The notes beneath the pieces were generated by a model. That model ran no database searches. It had not been told where the DNA came from and saw nothing but the letters and a program-made list of their open reading frames with translations. From the NCBI RefSeq assembly GCF_022458985.1, contig NC_061771.1:26156001-26220000 (forward strand): a stretch of DNA of 64,000 bases, given 5' to 3'. Position numbers and translations under genes: made by a program. Below are positions 22,669 through 34,615 of the stretch, one piece after another. Position 1 is the stretch's first letter. Each line of letters starts with the position of its first letter. The DNA comes from Mugil cephalus. Lineage: Eukaryota; Chordata; Actinopteri; Mugiliformes; Mugilidae.

Positions 22669-25600
22669 TCACTCCGGCACAATGTCCCCTATCCACTTGA
22701 GGTAGGGTGGGTTACCCTGGTCGATGGGCAGGCTGATGACTTCAGCCACCTCGTAAGGATGGTTAGAGCTGGACGGCACAATAACAGACATGAGTCCACA
22801 CAGAGAGACATAAACTCTGACTGGATGATGGAGCAAATGATGAAAACACAACGTTCTTAAGAAACGGTTCTTCTATAGCGAGACTTGAAATGAACTTACC
22901 GGACATATTCAGCGAGAGCAGGCACCTTGGAACTTCTTGTTTTAATCATCTGAATGAGAAGAGACACCGAGTCAAAAAGACTGACTTCATGAGACACCCG
23001 GGGAGATGAGTTCAGGGTCAAGGACGCTCGCGGTTTTTGTCAGCTCTGATCATGAGAGTCTGTCTCTACAACTTCCTGTTCAATCGTCTTTTTAAGCGAC
23101 GCAGGGCCATGAAAGATTAAACTCCTGTTGTATAGATTTAGTCTGGGTAACAGTGATAGAAAAATAATATTTCTTTAAACTGCACCTATTTTATTTAGTT
23201 CTGAAATTAAGTATCATTGGTTGGTAAATTTCTCCCCTGAAACACTTCACCCTTTAGCAATACTTTGTCAATATCAAGTTGACATTCAATGATTATTCTA
23301 TGTGTAAACACTGAAACAGGCACATCCAGGAGTATTTTCTTTGTATTGACTGATTGAGCTTTATTTATTTCAAATATATTGCATGTTTCTTTCTTCTACC
23401 TTTTTTTGCTTTGAATATATTTGAAATAAATAAAGCTCAATCAAGTAATGCTCAGACATGATGAGTTGTGCTGCTGACTTTGTCTACGGCGATTAAATAT
23501 ATTAGAAGAGATGTCAGAGACAACACAGACAGCTCATCATCATGTTTTACACTGTTATATTTACGTATTTACGTTCGTTCAGTTGTGGTAAAACCAAAAA
23601 AAGCATGTTTTTTACGGTTACAGGGTAAAATATTTGATAAAAACTTGTGCTTAAATTGTCTTGGTATTTCTAGTATATATTTTGCAGTTAAGCCCAAGTG
23701 TTTCTAGATTTTAGGACTAAAAAGATTTGTCATGGGGAAGGTTTGGGGAAATGTTATTTCTTAAATCAGTTAAGCAAAGGAAAAAGGTCTAATAATTGCA
23801 GCATGTGACCAAAGGATTTACAGTTGCTCCCCCCTAAAAAAAAACGTATCGACAGCAACAACAAAAACAAAACAACTCTCATTTAAAGCAGAGATCTAAA
23901 TACTTAAATTATTAGCTTTTATGGTAAGAAACTGCAGCTTCAGCAGTAGTTTCCTTCGCCTCTTTGTTGGACAAATACATTTTAGCTGAATTTCCAGTTA
24001 AGCTTGAACCTTATTCGAATGAGACCAGTTTTATCTGGGGACCTCCAGTAACTTATAATAATTATGGAGGACGTCTGTGATCTCAATCCTGTGTGAATCG
24101 ACCGTGTCCGTAACAAATTAACCTACCATACGTCTCGTAACACAGAGATCCTGCAATAAAACTAATCCAGTGAAAACCGATCGACATCTCTGTGATTTGG
24201 GGGAGCGAGTTTGTAAATTTTCAAGACTTTCTGCCTCTTGTCACTTAAGAATGATGAAACATGGGCTGTAACTCAAAGTTTGGACCGATGTTTGGGTGCC
24301 AAGTCGACATGCTGCTAAATTCACCCATTTAGACGGATGAAATCATTAAACCAAGCATTAATGTGAGGGGCTGGTTTAAATAATGCCAGTTTGTTCGTAA
24401 TTCGTTCATCAGGATCAACACTCGTGTTATTTTTAAAAATATATTTGTTTATAATAACATGACAGCAGCAGGTGAAACTAATCCCATGCAAATAGGGCTT
24501 TATGTGTAAAAATTTTATAAAATATCAGCACTCACCAGAAGCACCTCACTGTCTTCCTCGATCTTGCCCTGCCATTCGTATCTGAAGGAACGAGACAAAA
24601 GCATTTCAAACAAACGGCACTGATTTTTAAAAGCCTACATTTATTGCTGCCTGTAGTCAAACCTTACATAGATTTGATCGCGGGGACGATGTTGACGCAA
24701 GCGGCCAGTTTCTTTTCCACAATACCCCTGTGGAATAGAAGAAATGAATGAGTCACACGTAGAGGACGGGGGACAACGCGTTGACTGATCGGTCGGAATG
24801 AGAGGCTAAGTTTGTAATGCAGGGTTATGAAGGGTATGAGGTACTATATGTCCAACCAAGATGGATGACTCATTGTCATCAGGTACAAACAGGGAGGATA
24901 AAAATGTCAACAACATGCATTTTATTTTATTGTTTATTCTATAGTGAAGTTAATAGGATGAAAAAGAATAGTGTGAAACAGCAGGAGAATGAATCACCTG
25001 GCCAAGTCCCTGGCAACCGTATCATTAGGACAGGTGACGAAAGCGGCAGAGTGTGTGCCCGATGTGTACGTCTCAGATGCCATGGAGAACGCCCTCAGTC
25101 CAACGGTCCTCAACAGCTGGAACATAAACACACTGACGAGCACGGACTGGAGAGAGAAACCAGAAGACGACAATGAAACACCGATCAAGCCCCTGTGGAC
25201 CAGGTGTGGTCCAGTGCATCAAACGATGCTCGATCAGTCGGGGATCTAAGGAATTTAGAGGCTTAGGTCAAAACCTTGTGCTGTTTTCATGTTTTTTTTT
25301 TAGTTGTTGCTAAAGTGTTTTTGTGTGATACTGTGTCAGGCTGCATCCTGTTGGGTATGACTGCTGCCACCAAGGAGTTTCATTGCTATGGGATGGGGGG
25401 GGGTTGAGTCTAGGTGGCACACGTCCAATGCTGGTGTTGGAGCTATTTGTTATTCTTTTGAAATCTTGTTTAAATAGTAGTTTTTTTGAAGCTCAGGCAA
25501 GTAGGTTTATAAACACATTTCTGTTTATTCAGATTACTTGTTAGTGCTTTTATTTTGAAGGCATTAGGTAACTGGGGCACATCAGGTGAGGTCATAAACA

Positions 25601-26068
25601 GAGGAAGAATGGCACAGGTGAATTAGGCATTGGGAAGGGTTATGGTTTTTTTTTTTACCAGGATGAGAGAGGCAGCAGAAGTCATTGCTGTATCTTTTCT
25701 CTTTTCCAGTCTAAATAAACCACCCCAAATGTCACTTTTCACCGGGACAATGGACTTTTTTTCTCTCAGTCCCTCAGAGCCTCAGTGGCCGTTTGAGTTG
25801 AATTTAGTTTTTTCATGAAGTATTTTTTGTTTGTTTCTTTTGTTATTAGTTTGAGACAAACAGCCACTACAGTCAGACGGTCTTAAGCTTCCCAGCAGAA
25901 CACTGAACTGTCACAAGATGTCCAACGTCAGTGGTCATAATGTTGTGACTGATCGGTCTATACTAGACATGTATGTGCATGTTAATATATCCTCTGCACA
26001 CTCACCACAATCAGCGCTTTGAACGATCCACCTGGCAGCGTGTCTGCACTCGGCAGTCCAATGCGCAT
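22669..26068 (-). CDS. cuta: CutA divalent-cation tolerance homolog, six coding exons
   Basis: Minus-strand coding exons 26006-26068, 24998-25146, 24668-24727, 24536-24581, 22900-22949 and 22669-22768 join in frame to 155 residues, and every junction has GT-AG ends. The core from about residue 54 has all the CutA landmarks: [41 protein letters not shown] and [22 protein letters not shown]. CutA proteins form trimers with a ferredoxin-like fold. The vertebrate one is reported to associate with membrane-anchored acetylcholinesterase, though its exact job is unsettled. Residues 16-33 ([18 protein letters not shown]) form an N-terminal hydrophobic segment, as in the longer mammalian isoform, compatible with a signal peptide or anchor. 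An internal Met at residue 43 (just before ASET) could give a soluble short form. The start was chosen because exon 1 ([10 protein letters not shown]...) ends in a clean donor in matching phase. Intron 1 contains a Tc1 relic and intron 4 a repeat copy. Confidence 0.93.
23351..23443. repeat. Perfect inverted repeat, 29-bp arms, 35-bp loop
   Basis: Left arm 23351-23379 and right arm 23415-23443 are exact reverse complements, built around TTTATTTATTTCAAATATAT. It lies in cuta intron 4. The right arm reads like the 'aaataaataaagctcaatca' tail seen on fish retroposons, so two retroposon tails head-to-head is one explanation. Confidence 0.9.
23995..24440 (+). repeat. About 0.4-kb dispersed repeat, copy 1 (cuta intron 4)
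   Basis: The opening 'ccttattcgaatgagaccagttttatctggggacct' and later 'ctctgtgatttggg', 'gcctcttgtcacttaagaatgatga' and 'catttagacggatgaaa' recur in reverse complement at 59570-59980. No coding capacity, so a MITE or SINE-like element. Confidence 0.7.
25224..25963 (-). mobile_element. Tc1-like relic in cuta intron 1, interrupted
   Basis: The reverse orientation of the family is visible: 'cagtcggggatctaaggaatttagaggc', then 'agctgctg-caccaaggagtt' and finally 'gtggtcataatgttgtgactgatcggt' at about 25934-25962. The middle (about 25480-25860) does not match and is probably inserted sequence. Confidence 0.6.
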
Positions 26069-26490
26069 TGCCTTAGCAGGTCAAACACATCACAGTGAGT
26101 TAGCAAACACAAACACATGTTTGACTTGTCGAGTGTGTTTGCAGCGGAAGTACCCGGAAAAAAACCCGGACAGATTCCAGCTTTTTTAACAAATTATTGT
26201 GATTGATAATTAAATCCTTATACCTGCCAACCAGGATATAGTTGTTAGTACGAGCTGTTAAATAGTCACAGGCAGCTCCCTTGCACGGTTTAGTTATTTA
26301 GTTATGTTGCAGCCGAGCTCTACTTAGCACGTAGCTAGCGTGTGTGTGTGTACTTTAGCAACTATCTCAGCTGTTTAGCCGCGACTAAAAAAAACCCTGC
26401 ACGAAAAAAGACTAAAATTACCCGACAATACGAGCGAGAAAAGCAGCAACTGTTTCGTGCTTGAGTATTTATTTTATGTAACTTCTTACC

Positions 26491-26600
26491 TACTGACAGC
26501 CACTCCTTTCCGCCTGTGTCCACAAGGCCGTAAATTGTGACGGCTGCGGTTTTGTGAAACTGTCGTAAATCCGCGTGTCTTCAGCGGCAATCGCACGAAT
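26491..26600 (-). promoter_or_regulatory. cuta: Probable cuta leader exon and promoter
   Basis: On the minus strand a GC-richer stretch ends GTCAGTAG|GTAAGAAGT, with the donor at 26489-26490. A matching acceptor, CTGCTAAG|GCAATG, lies three bases before the cuta start codon. This supports a non-coding first exon ending at 26490. The upstream edge is not defined. Confidence 0.5.
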
Positions 26601-28319
26601 ACACTTTAATGTTATTCAAAGGTTTTAGAGAATGCGTTCAACGGTGCTAATGAATTATAGAGATATATTGAGAGGCAGGGTGATTTTCCAACTCATTGCG
26701 CAGCTTAAATACGCTGTATTAGGAGTTAATTTGCAGGCGATTTGACGCCAGGTGGAGCGTGAATGGGGCAAATGTAAACTACAAAGGCGACATCGTTTAT
26801 TTTATTCACTGAGCAAACTTTTGTTTGTTTTGTGTTTTTTCTTTTCATTCTATTCCTACTTGATTGTTGAACGCTTGCTGAAGTTTAACCATTAAACGAC
26901 TAGGGGGCGCCAAAGTGTAGGACAACGGAAGACCTGGTGGGTTAAAGTCATCTCGGTTTCGGTGAGATTTTTAAGTTCTTACTCTGTTATTGCTGAATTT
27001 TCATTTTGCAATCAGGATCCGTGCAAATATAGATGATTATCTTGTCCAATTAATCTGGCATGACTACTTTTTTAGCAATACAGTTGAACTCAAGTCTGAG
27101 CCTTAACTGGACTTCAAGTAGCAATTACTGTATTACTGCACTTTACATTATGTAATATTATAAATACGTGTATATACAAGACCTGCCCCTTTTCAGTTAT
27201 ACATATTTTTAATCTTGTGTGCTGTCCGTAATTATTACTGTTTTTTTTTGTTATTTTTTTACTACTAAAACACATTTCACTGTGGATTGCACATGTATAA
27301 CTGTGAATGTGACTCATTTTACTATTAATGTGTAAAAAAAAATACATATTTTAAGAAACTGCAAAAAGCACTCTCTCCATCGTATGTAAGTTAGTCTGTC
27401 CACAAGAAAAAACATAACATAATATTTCTGAAAAACAGTGACAGAAGTGTATGAGTACAAGGGCAAATTGCGAAGGAAAGCAGGGATGTGTCGACAGGTA
27501 AACGAGTCAATGTCTACCTTTTACCTTATGTTTTCCAATGACCAACATAAATTGCGTGAAGGCTCTACAGCATGATGGCAATTTTCCACAATTTCTCCAC
27601 AAGGACCGACTCCTCTCCTTTGTTTCTCTCTCTCTCTTTTTTTGTTTGACCTTGGTACATATTCACCTTTGCCTGGGACCCCAAGAACATGGGAACGCCA
27701 CTGAAAGAAACATCACTGTGTGACCACTTCTTAAACAGAACAACAGCGTATTACACGTAGCTTTGTTCAGTTTGGTTCTGACAACAGATGGTATGCAGTA
27801 GACATGTAGCTGAGTGCTCAGTACATCAGTTAAAGTTGCGCAAAATAAGGATAAACTTTGATTTAACCATAGATATTTAGTATTTTGCATTGTTAATTGC
27901 ATGTTAAGTGTTACGCAGAGTAAGTTTCGCACTTTGCTAAAAAAAGTGGCCTACTAAACCAGAATAAATGGATAGATGACGACATTTATGTAAATATAAC
28001 ATTTAATTTCAGGTACCAGGCAGACCAATATGAATTTTAAGAGAGCTGGTTGTATTCTAGTTTAATTTTTTCCGAAACCACCGTAGAGTTGGTGGCCAGA
28101 CTCCTTTTTCAGCTTAACACACATACGCCTAATTTGTATGTGCATAAATTATGTTTTTTGACAAAATATCTTGACTCTAGATGTGACTGTGAAAATAGGA
28201 CTCCTAATCTGGGGGAAAAAATCATTTTTCCGCGTTGGCATTTTCTACGGAACTCGTGAAGTTCACATGGGACCCTGAGCAATATGAGATAGATGGTGCG
28301 TTTTTTTTATTCGCAGATG
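26601..28319. other. Intergenic, AT-rich
   Basis: No gene or clear repeat recognised. Short open frames have no domain. Confidence 0.55.
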
Positions 28320-29180
28320 CTCTCTGATGCATGCAATATGCACGCACGCCGATAACCCTGGCACGGACGCGCGCGCGAGCGATGCAGTGGCGGCTCGCGA
28401 CCGTGTGATGGCAGCTTTAATACAGCGGACAAGAAGAGGCTGTTCTTCGCGAGGAGCTTTGGTGGCTGTAACGCACGCGCGCGTATACAGTGAATCAGAG
28501 CCTGCCAACAAGGATGCCGGCGACGTCTGCGATGCGTGCGCGAACGCGCGCGAGTCATTTGTGTTAGCGTGACATGTCCGTGCAGTGGACAGAGAGCCAC
28601 TCCGTTTGATAAAACCCACCGCCGCCTTCCTTAGCACTCAACTGTCTTCACCCTCCTCCTTGATTAAAGAGTGAGACAAGCGTGTGACACGCACTAATAT
28701 CCACACGCACGCGCTTGACACGCGCTCAGAGCGAGGCAGATTGAGCTGTAGCTGATGTGAGTGCTCGGGAACGCGCGCGCGCACGCACACACATGAAGAC
28801 GAAGCGAGTTGCATTAGAGGAGCTTGTCAAGCTTTTGCAAGAGCAATGAGGAGCGATGGAAGGAGGGAGGGGAGGGGGATGTGTTGGTGGAGGAGGAAGA
28901 GGGAAGTTGGGTGGCGGCGGCGGTGGTGGTGGTGGTGGGGCTCGTTCCCATGGAAACTGTGCAGTCAGCACATCTGTACGTGTTATGCGCTGTCCTCTCT
29001 CGTTGGCATCCTGCGGCCTCTCCCGACTACGGCCGGACATGACAGCGTGCGCTCGCGTGGAGAAAGACGCACTCCCATGCAAATGCGCACAACTGCTTGC
29101 CCCGACCCCGTTGCCATGGTGACGGCAGAGCGCCGCTCCCCCCTCTCCTCCCCATCCCTCCCAACCCCAACCCATGGGAC
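28320..29180. promoter_or_regulatory. CpG-rich block with alternating CG/CA tracts
   Basis: There are many CpG dinucleotides and runs such as 'gcgcgcgcgcacgcacacac' at about 28773-28792, then GGAGG-type and (GGT)n stretches. This composition fits a CpG island or a Z-DNA-prone region. No transcript could be attached to it. The short high-GC open frames are artefacts of composition. The nearest candidate first exon is too weak to call. Confidence 0.4.
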
Positions 29181-29205
29181 GTTATCTTAGTATATGAAAC
29201 AATGC

Positions 29206-29208
<3 letters not shown>

Positions 29209-29264
<56 letters not shown>
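29209..29264 (+). repeat. (TG)n microsatellite
   Basis: About 28 uninterrupted TG units next to the CpG-rich block. Confidence 0.95.
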
Positions 29265-29265
<1 letters not shown>

Positions 29266-29459
29266 CAGAGGCCAGACATAGACACAAGTTGCTGCTGGCA
29301 CTGGCCTACACTCACCGTCTTCCTCCTTCTCTGCCTCCGTCTCTTGCCCCCACTACCCGGAAGCATGAGGAGAATCAATATGTTTTCAATTTGCAGCAGA
29401 GCCTTCCTCCTCTGCATTCTAATCAGGCTCCACTGGCCCTTTAACTTCTTCCTAAGGTA

Positions 29460-29495
29460 GAGAGAGAGAGAGGAGGAGGAGGAGGAGGAGGAGTG
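29460..29495 (+). repeat. (GA)/(GAG) simple repeat
   Basis: GAGAGA followed by GAG units. Confidence 0.85.
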
Positions 29496-29998
29496 CGTAA
29501 AGGCAGACTCCAGCCGAAGGACATTTCAATAAGCAGCTAAGATGTCAACTTCAGGATCAGTGGAGTATGTCCTTAAGAATATTTCTTTTTTTCGCGTGTC
29601 TTATAGAAAGCGGCCCCGGTGTCAAATCTGGGACATCCAATGTTCCACTGAGTTCAACAGCTCTCATCCCGCAAGTTATTTTCCCAAGTGAAAATATGAG
29701 TGTTTGCGGTATTCAGTCCGCGCCGTCCATTCACAGACCCGCTCTGTATTTATATCGTTTGTGAAATGGAAAAGGACTCTCGTGTTTGAGTGTTCTTTGT
29801 GCAGCCTTGGATTGTTGGGCCACCGTAGAGAATGGCCACATGTCGGCAGCGTTTAAATGCGTTCAGTGAGAGAGTTTTGGCGTCTGTGATTGATTACTGC
29901 TTTTAATGCGTCCCTGTACTTAAGGACGTCAGGTTTGTTGGATTCAAGTGGGGTTGAAGAATGAATGCTACTACACGGATTTTGAAATAATAATAAAC

Positions 29999-30813
29999 GC
30001 AGATCAGACGTAACATTAAAACCACTGACAGGAAAAGTGAATAACATTGATCATCTTGAGACATCAGGCCCCCCCACCCCACAGCAATGACACAAAACGG
30101 TTTAGCAGCAACTCAAAAAAACAAACAAAAGTAGCACAAGGTGTTGACCTGACCTCCAAATTCACTAAATAAGGGGTCCTCGTTGTTTTTCAGACCAAGG
30201 CTACACCGTTAGCGTCTCTTATGCTAATACTGGCGCGTGCATCTGGGATTTCACCTGGACACTGAATAGGCTCTCGGCCAATTGCCAATCTGTAACAGAG
30301 ACGGCGTGTAATATGCTGCCTCGTGATTGGCTCGGCAGTGATGGGGGCGGGGCCTAATGTGTACAGGAGGCTTAGATTGACAGGTCTCAGCTGGGGTGGC
30401 GCCCTGTGCCACATGGTGTGCTGTTGAGAGGGCTCCTGTGTCGCTGACTGAAATTGTGGTATATGTGGTAATATGTTAGTGGGTATTTAAAGAAATTTAA
30501 ATTTGTGGGTGGAAATAACAATAATGATAATAATAAAGAGAACGATAAAAATGTCTAATCAATCAAAACTTTTGCGACCTCCTTGCTGTACCTCTGCGGA
30601 CCCCAAAGGAGTCGCGGCCCCCTGTTGGATGCACTAGATCATAAAACAAAACTGATCAAGTATCTGTGAGCTGTTCCACAAAGCCCCCTCCCCTCAACCC
30701 ACTGGATCCAAAGACCCCACACTAACAGCCCACCCATGTCCATTCTATGATGACACACAACTCTTTTAACCTACACAATAACAGGGAGGTGGTCATAATG
30801 TTAAGCCTGATTC
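29999..30813 (+). mobile_element. Tc1-like relic, split by a hAT-like element
   Basis: The left end 'cagatcagacgtaacattaaaaccactgacagg' and right end 'ggtggtcataatgttaagcctgattcgcg' bound the element. Its internal 'ctccaaattcacta...gatc-aaaactgatcaagtatct' block is cut at 30170 and resumes at 30632. Confidence 0.75.
30171..30631 (+). mobile_element. hAT-like MITE nested in a Tc1 relic
   Basis: Inserted in the Tc1 relic with an 8-bp target duplication, CACTAAAT (30163-30170) and CACTAGAT (30632-30639), one mismatch. An 8-bp duplication is typical of hAT transposition. The interior shares 'aaaatgtctaatcaa' and 'gacctcc...ctctgcggacccc' blocks with the other copies. No transposase. Confidence 0.75.
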
Positions 30814-30819
30814 GCGTAT

Positions 30820-32430
30820 GTAATGATATCAATAAATAATGGCAGCTTCCATTGGCGTGAATGGAACTGTGGCTATTATTTATAGATTTTATTTATTTAT
30901 AGATGCAAACCAACCATCTGAATGATCAGTGTTTACTCTGAGCTGAAGGTCTTCGGTCAAGGTGAGTTCCTGATCACTAGCGTTGCTGCAGACCAACATT
31001 TTTTGTCAAGTGAAATGTAAATAAACGCGGCCCGTTCTGCTAGCCCGAGCATGACACGAGAGCGATTTCGAGTTCCACGCGTTCTCGCTGCGCGCGTAGT
31101 GTCATTTTACATCACACCCCAGCGCCGCCAGCATTTGATGGTTGCATGACAAGAAAGCGTTCTCCCGCTCGACGGTTTCTTTTTATGTACATTCAGCCTT
31201 TACAGGCTCCTGTTGCTACTTAATGCTGTAATAAATAGATTTCTCCGCGGGGACCAGCCATTATCATCTTTCCCCCTGTGCTTGTGAGGGAAATAAAGTC
31301 ACCCGGACTCATTAAGACATCCTATGTCTGAATTACTGTTAATGATACTGTAATCTGGTTCTTTCATTAACACGGTGGGGAAGTCTTCATTTCCATCCTA
31401 CGGTTAAACAGGACGCTAGGACGTCAAATCCTATTGGTGGAGCGCAGACTTCCTGCTGCAGTGCACTTAGTAAGACTATATTAAATCTATATTAAGTGCA
31501 AATTTTTGCACACTCGTGTTACAGAGAAGGTTGGGTCAACAAAAATACATGACAAGACATTTTATTGCAAAAATCTACAGTAATGGACCCATTCATTTTA
31601 GATATACACACATCATGTTAATTGAGGAGACACTACAGGTGAATAAGGTAACATTTTTAACAAATAGATATCACCACAAAACCTCTCCACTTGATTACTT
31701 ACATGAATACATTATTTTTCCGTATTACAAGTTTTCTGTGAATTTATATTTAAATAAGCAAATGAGGAGTTATCTACTTAAATATGAGCTAATTTGCATA
31801 TATTTGCATTCACTGACATGGTAAATGCAATTACCCTGGTACCTGCTTATGAACCGAACACCAGCGAACCTCAACCACACGGCCAAGGCCTCGACGACCT
31901 TCCCCCTGCCAGAGAAATGAGTCTCCACCCTGAATTACTAAAAAAAAAATCAACAACAACAAAGGAGTGATGGAAGGATGAGGCGCTCAGATCAGGTGGT
32001 ACAGGCAGGACTCAGCCACCACTTCCTCACCCTCATTCAAATAACACCAACGTTTAGGGCCCACAAAAAGAAATACAGAAGATCTCATTCATTCCCGTTT
32101 ATGTTCAAACGCTTCACCAAGGGTTCAGCACATAATGGAGACCAGACATCTTTGTTACGAACCCCAACTGTTAAATGTCAGTAAATGAGGCTGAATAAAA
32201 GCAAACGGGCCACGGGGGAGATGTGCAGCCTCCTGCACTTGAAGGGACTGGGGATTCTCTCAGGTCTTCAGTCACGCCTTCGCAGCAGAGGTGCAGCTCG
32301 CCTGCAGGAAACTGCTTGAGGCTGCAGGCCAGCAGGGACACCGGCAGAGAGAGCCAACCACGACGGAGAGGTAGAAGTGAAAAATGAGCGTGAGAAAGAG
32401 GCGGAAAGAAATGTTGAGTTCCCACCGTTT
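30820..32430. other. Intergenic DNA
   Basis: No gene recognised. A 102-codon plus open frame at 31516-31824 is AT-rich and has no domain or splice context. Confidence 0.55.
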
Positions 32431-32434
32431 TTTT

Positions 32435-32438
<4 letters not shown>

Positions 32439-32480
<42 letters not shown>
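32439..32480 (+). repeat. (TG)n microsatellite
   Basis: About 20 TG/GT units after a T-run. Confidence 0.95.
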
Positions 32481-32483
<3 letters not shown>

Positions 32484-32714
32484 TCCCCTCTGCACCCATT
32501 AACACTGACTTCTGAAGAGAGGGGGTTACCCTGGGACCTGCCTCGTTCACCTGGGAGATAACCTTCGTAACAGCAGTGTTTTTAAAGACAACACCTTGGA
32601 GAACTGATAAATCCACAGAAATTAACCCGCCTCCGAAGTTTTTCCCCTTTTTCGTAATGATTCCTGCACTTATTTCGTTTTAAGCAGAACCCATGTGTCC
32701 ACAGTTTTCACCGT

Positions 32715-32993
32715 AGCACAGGGATCTTCAGCGATTTTCAGGCCAATGACCCCAAAACTGACGGAGAGATTAAATAGGGACCCCCCCCCACCTACTATAT
32801 GTGTTCCACATTAAACCTGGCCTAGTGCTATTTATTAATATACATTGTTATTTTCATTTTGCATTCAGTATTATCTCTTATCCCTTTACTAAAATATGTC
32901 GAACTCATGTTAATCTGTATTTAAAGGGGCAGAACCGCAGAACCTCTGTGGACCCCCTAGGGGCCAGTGGACCCCCCGTTGAAGACCTACGCC
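32715..32993 (+). mobile_element. hAT-like MITE copy
   Basis: Opens 'cacagggatcttcagcgattttcaggcc' and closes 'ggaccccccgttgaagacct', the family's inverted ends, with the common 'actgacggagagattaaatagggacccc' body. Confidence 0.7.
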
Positions 32994-32999
32994 CTAGGA

Positions 33000-34405
33000 G
33001 TTAGGAAAGGTAAGCTAGATTTTTAAAAGTCTATAAAAAATGGACCAGATATGATATTTTCTTTTAATATTTACAAGGGGATTTAAAAAAATGCCAGTCT
33101 GCAACCCTGTGCAGGCCGAGCGTCATACATAATGAATGCATGTGTGGAAATGACAAAAAGTACGTTTTCATGCGGCAGAAAAAGCACAAGCAGAGCAGCA
33201 CTCCGGCCCAAATCACCAGCTCATGCGTGAACATTTGGGATGTAAATAAACAAGCAGTTTGCACATGAGAAGGGGCGGCTGCTCATGATTTCTTTATTTG
33301 CGCTTTTGAGGACTCATTTTACAGTTACACCCGCAACAGTCAGCGCGACGATTTTATCTGACCCCAGCTCTGACCCCCTGTCAGTTAAGAGGGTCAAGCA
33401 AAAAAAAAAACAAAAACAAATCACTCCACACTGATTTTGTGTGCACGTTCAAAATGATCCTTTAAAGAGTTTTGTATATTTTCTAATAAGCTGATTCATT
33501 TTGAATAAATGATCAAAGCTGCATCCTGGCAATTCACGCCCTTTAAAAACAGATTATATTTCTCATGCTTTCTTTTTTATTTATTTTATTTTCATTTTTT
33601 TGTGAGTACATTGAGAATGAGTTGTTTACCCCTCTGGTTACAGCTTTTGGTAACAGGAAAAAAAGAAAAAAAAGGAAGAAGTGTTCTGACCAGGGCAGCT
33701 AATGTGCGGGAACGAATTGGAATTAAGGACAATAAAGTCGCCTGTAAGAAAATAATAACAGTAGAAGTTTTTGTGAAATTTTGCAGGTTTCATGCAAATA
33801 ACGGCAACGTCCCAGCGACGGTACCAGATTGGACTTACTAAATTGTCACACATCTTTGATGAAGATTAAAGTGGAACGATGCGACTTAATTCACCCAGAG
33901 GTTCCAGGTTCCTCCTCATCAGCTTTTCTTCATCACGTCAGCACCGTCAGGATGTTCTCAACTTCGTCGTCATCCGCTCCATCCTCCACGGAGAACTGCC
34001 ACGACACGAATGCGCTCTTTTCTTAAAAGAACTGTGCACTTGTATTTTCTTTTTGTCTCTATTTTTTTTTTACGTGTCCTCTTCTCCCAGTCCACATTGC
34101 TAATTCACCAGCTCAACGTCTCTGTCTTTCTGTTCTTTGTGCCTGTGCGGCTTCTCTGGAGGTGCTGGGAGCGGAGCGCAGGGGAGGAACTTTCGAAGTA
34201 GGCCAGGTTGCAGCAGGTAACGCGGAGTCATTCATGCAAACTGGAAGCGTGTGATGAGGGAGGGTGGGGGATTAGGGGGATGTGGGGGATGTGGGGGCGG
34301 AGGAGGGGAAGGACAGGACACCCTGGCTCACCCTCAGGCAGGGAGGGAGAAGAGGGGAAAGAGGGAAGAAGGGAGGAGAGTGGAAGGGAAGGTAGAAAGG
34401 GAGTT
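33000..34405. other. Intergenic DNA with simple repeats
   Basis: No gene recognised. Purine-rich GGGGA/GGAAG stretches at 34250-34400. Confidence 0.55.
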
Positions 34406-34407
34406 TA

Positions 34408-34615
34408 AAATGTACACCGATCAGGCATATCATTATGACCACCTGTCTAATATTTAAAATGTAGCTGGGTGGGTGGAGGGGGGGCTTTATCAGTCATCTA
34501 GTGAATGGTTGGTGGTTGGGTGGTACATGCTTAAGTAATAATAAAAAAATTCCCAGCAGAACATTGTTACTTACTTCTCCTGTCAGTGGTCATAATGTTG
34601 TGGCTGATTGGTGTA
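34408..34615 (+). mobile_element. Short Tc1-like MITE
   Basis: Ends 'tacaccgatcaggcatatcattatgaccacc' and 'gtggtcataatgttgtggctgattggtgta' are near-perfect inverted repeats about 200 bp apart, so this is the most compact intact copy in the window. Confidence 0.8.

Noticed and set aside
28726-29175. 149-codon minus-strand open frame rich in Pro and Pro-Pro runs
   Set aside because: It reads through the GGAGG/GGTGG low-complexity tract. The proline run is a composition artefact, with no conserved domain or splice context.
31516-31824. 102-codon AT-rich frame upstream of the protease gene
   Set aside because: Composition matches the surrounding AT-rich DNA, with no motif.
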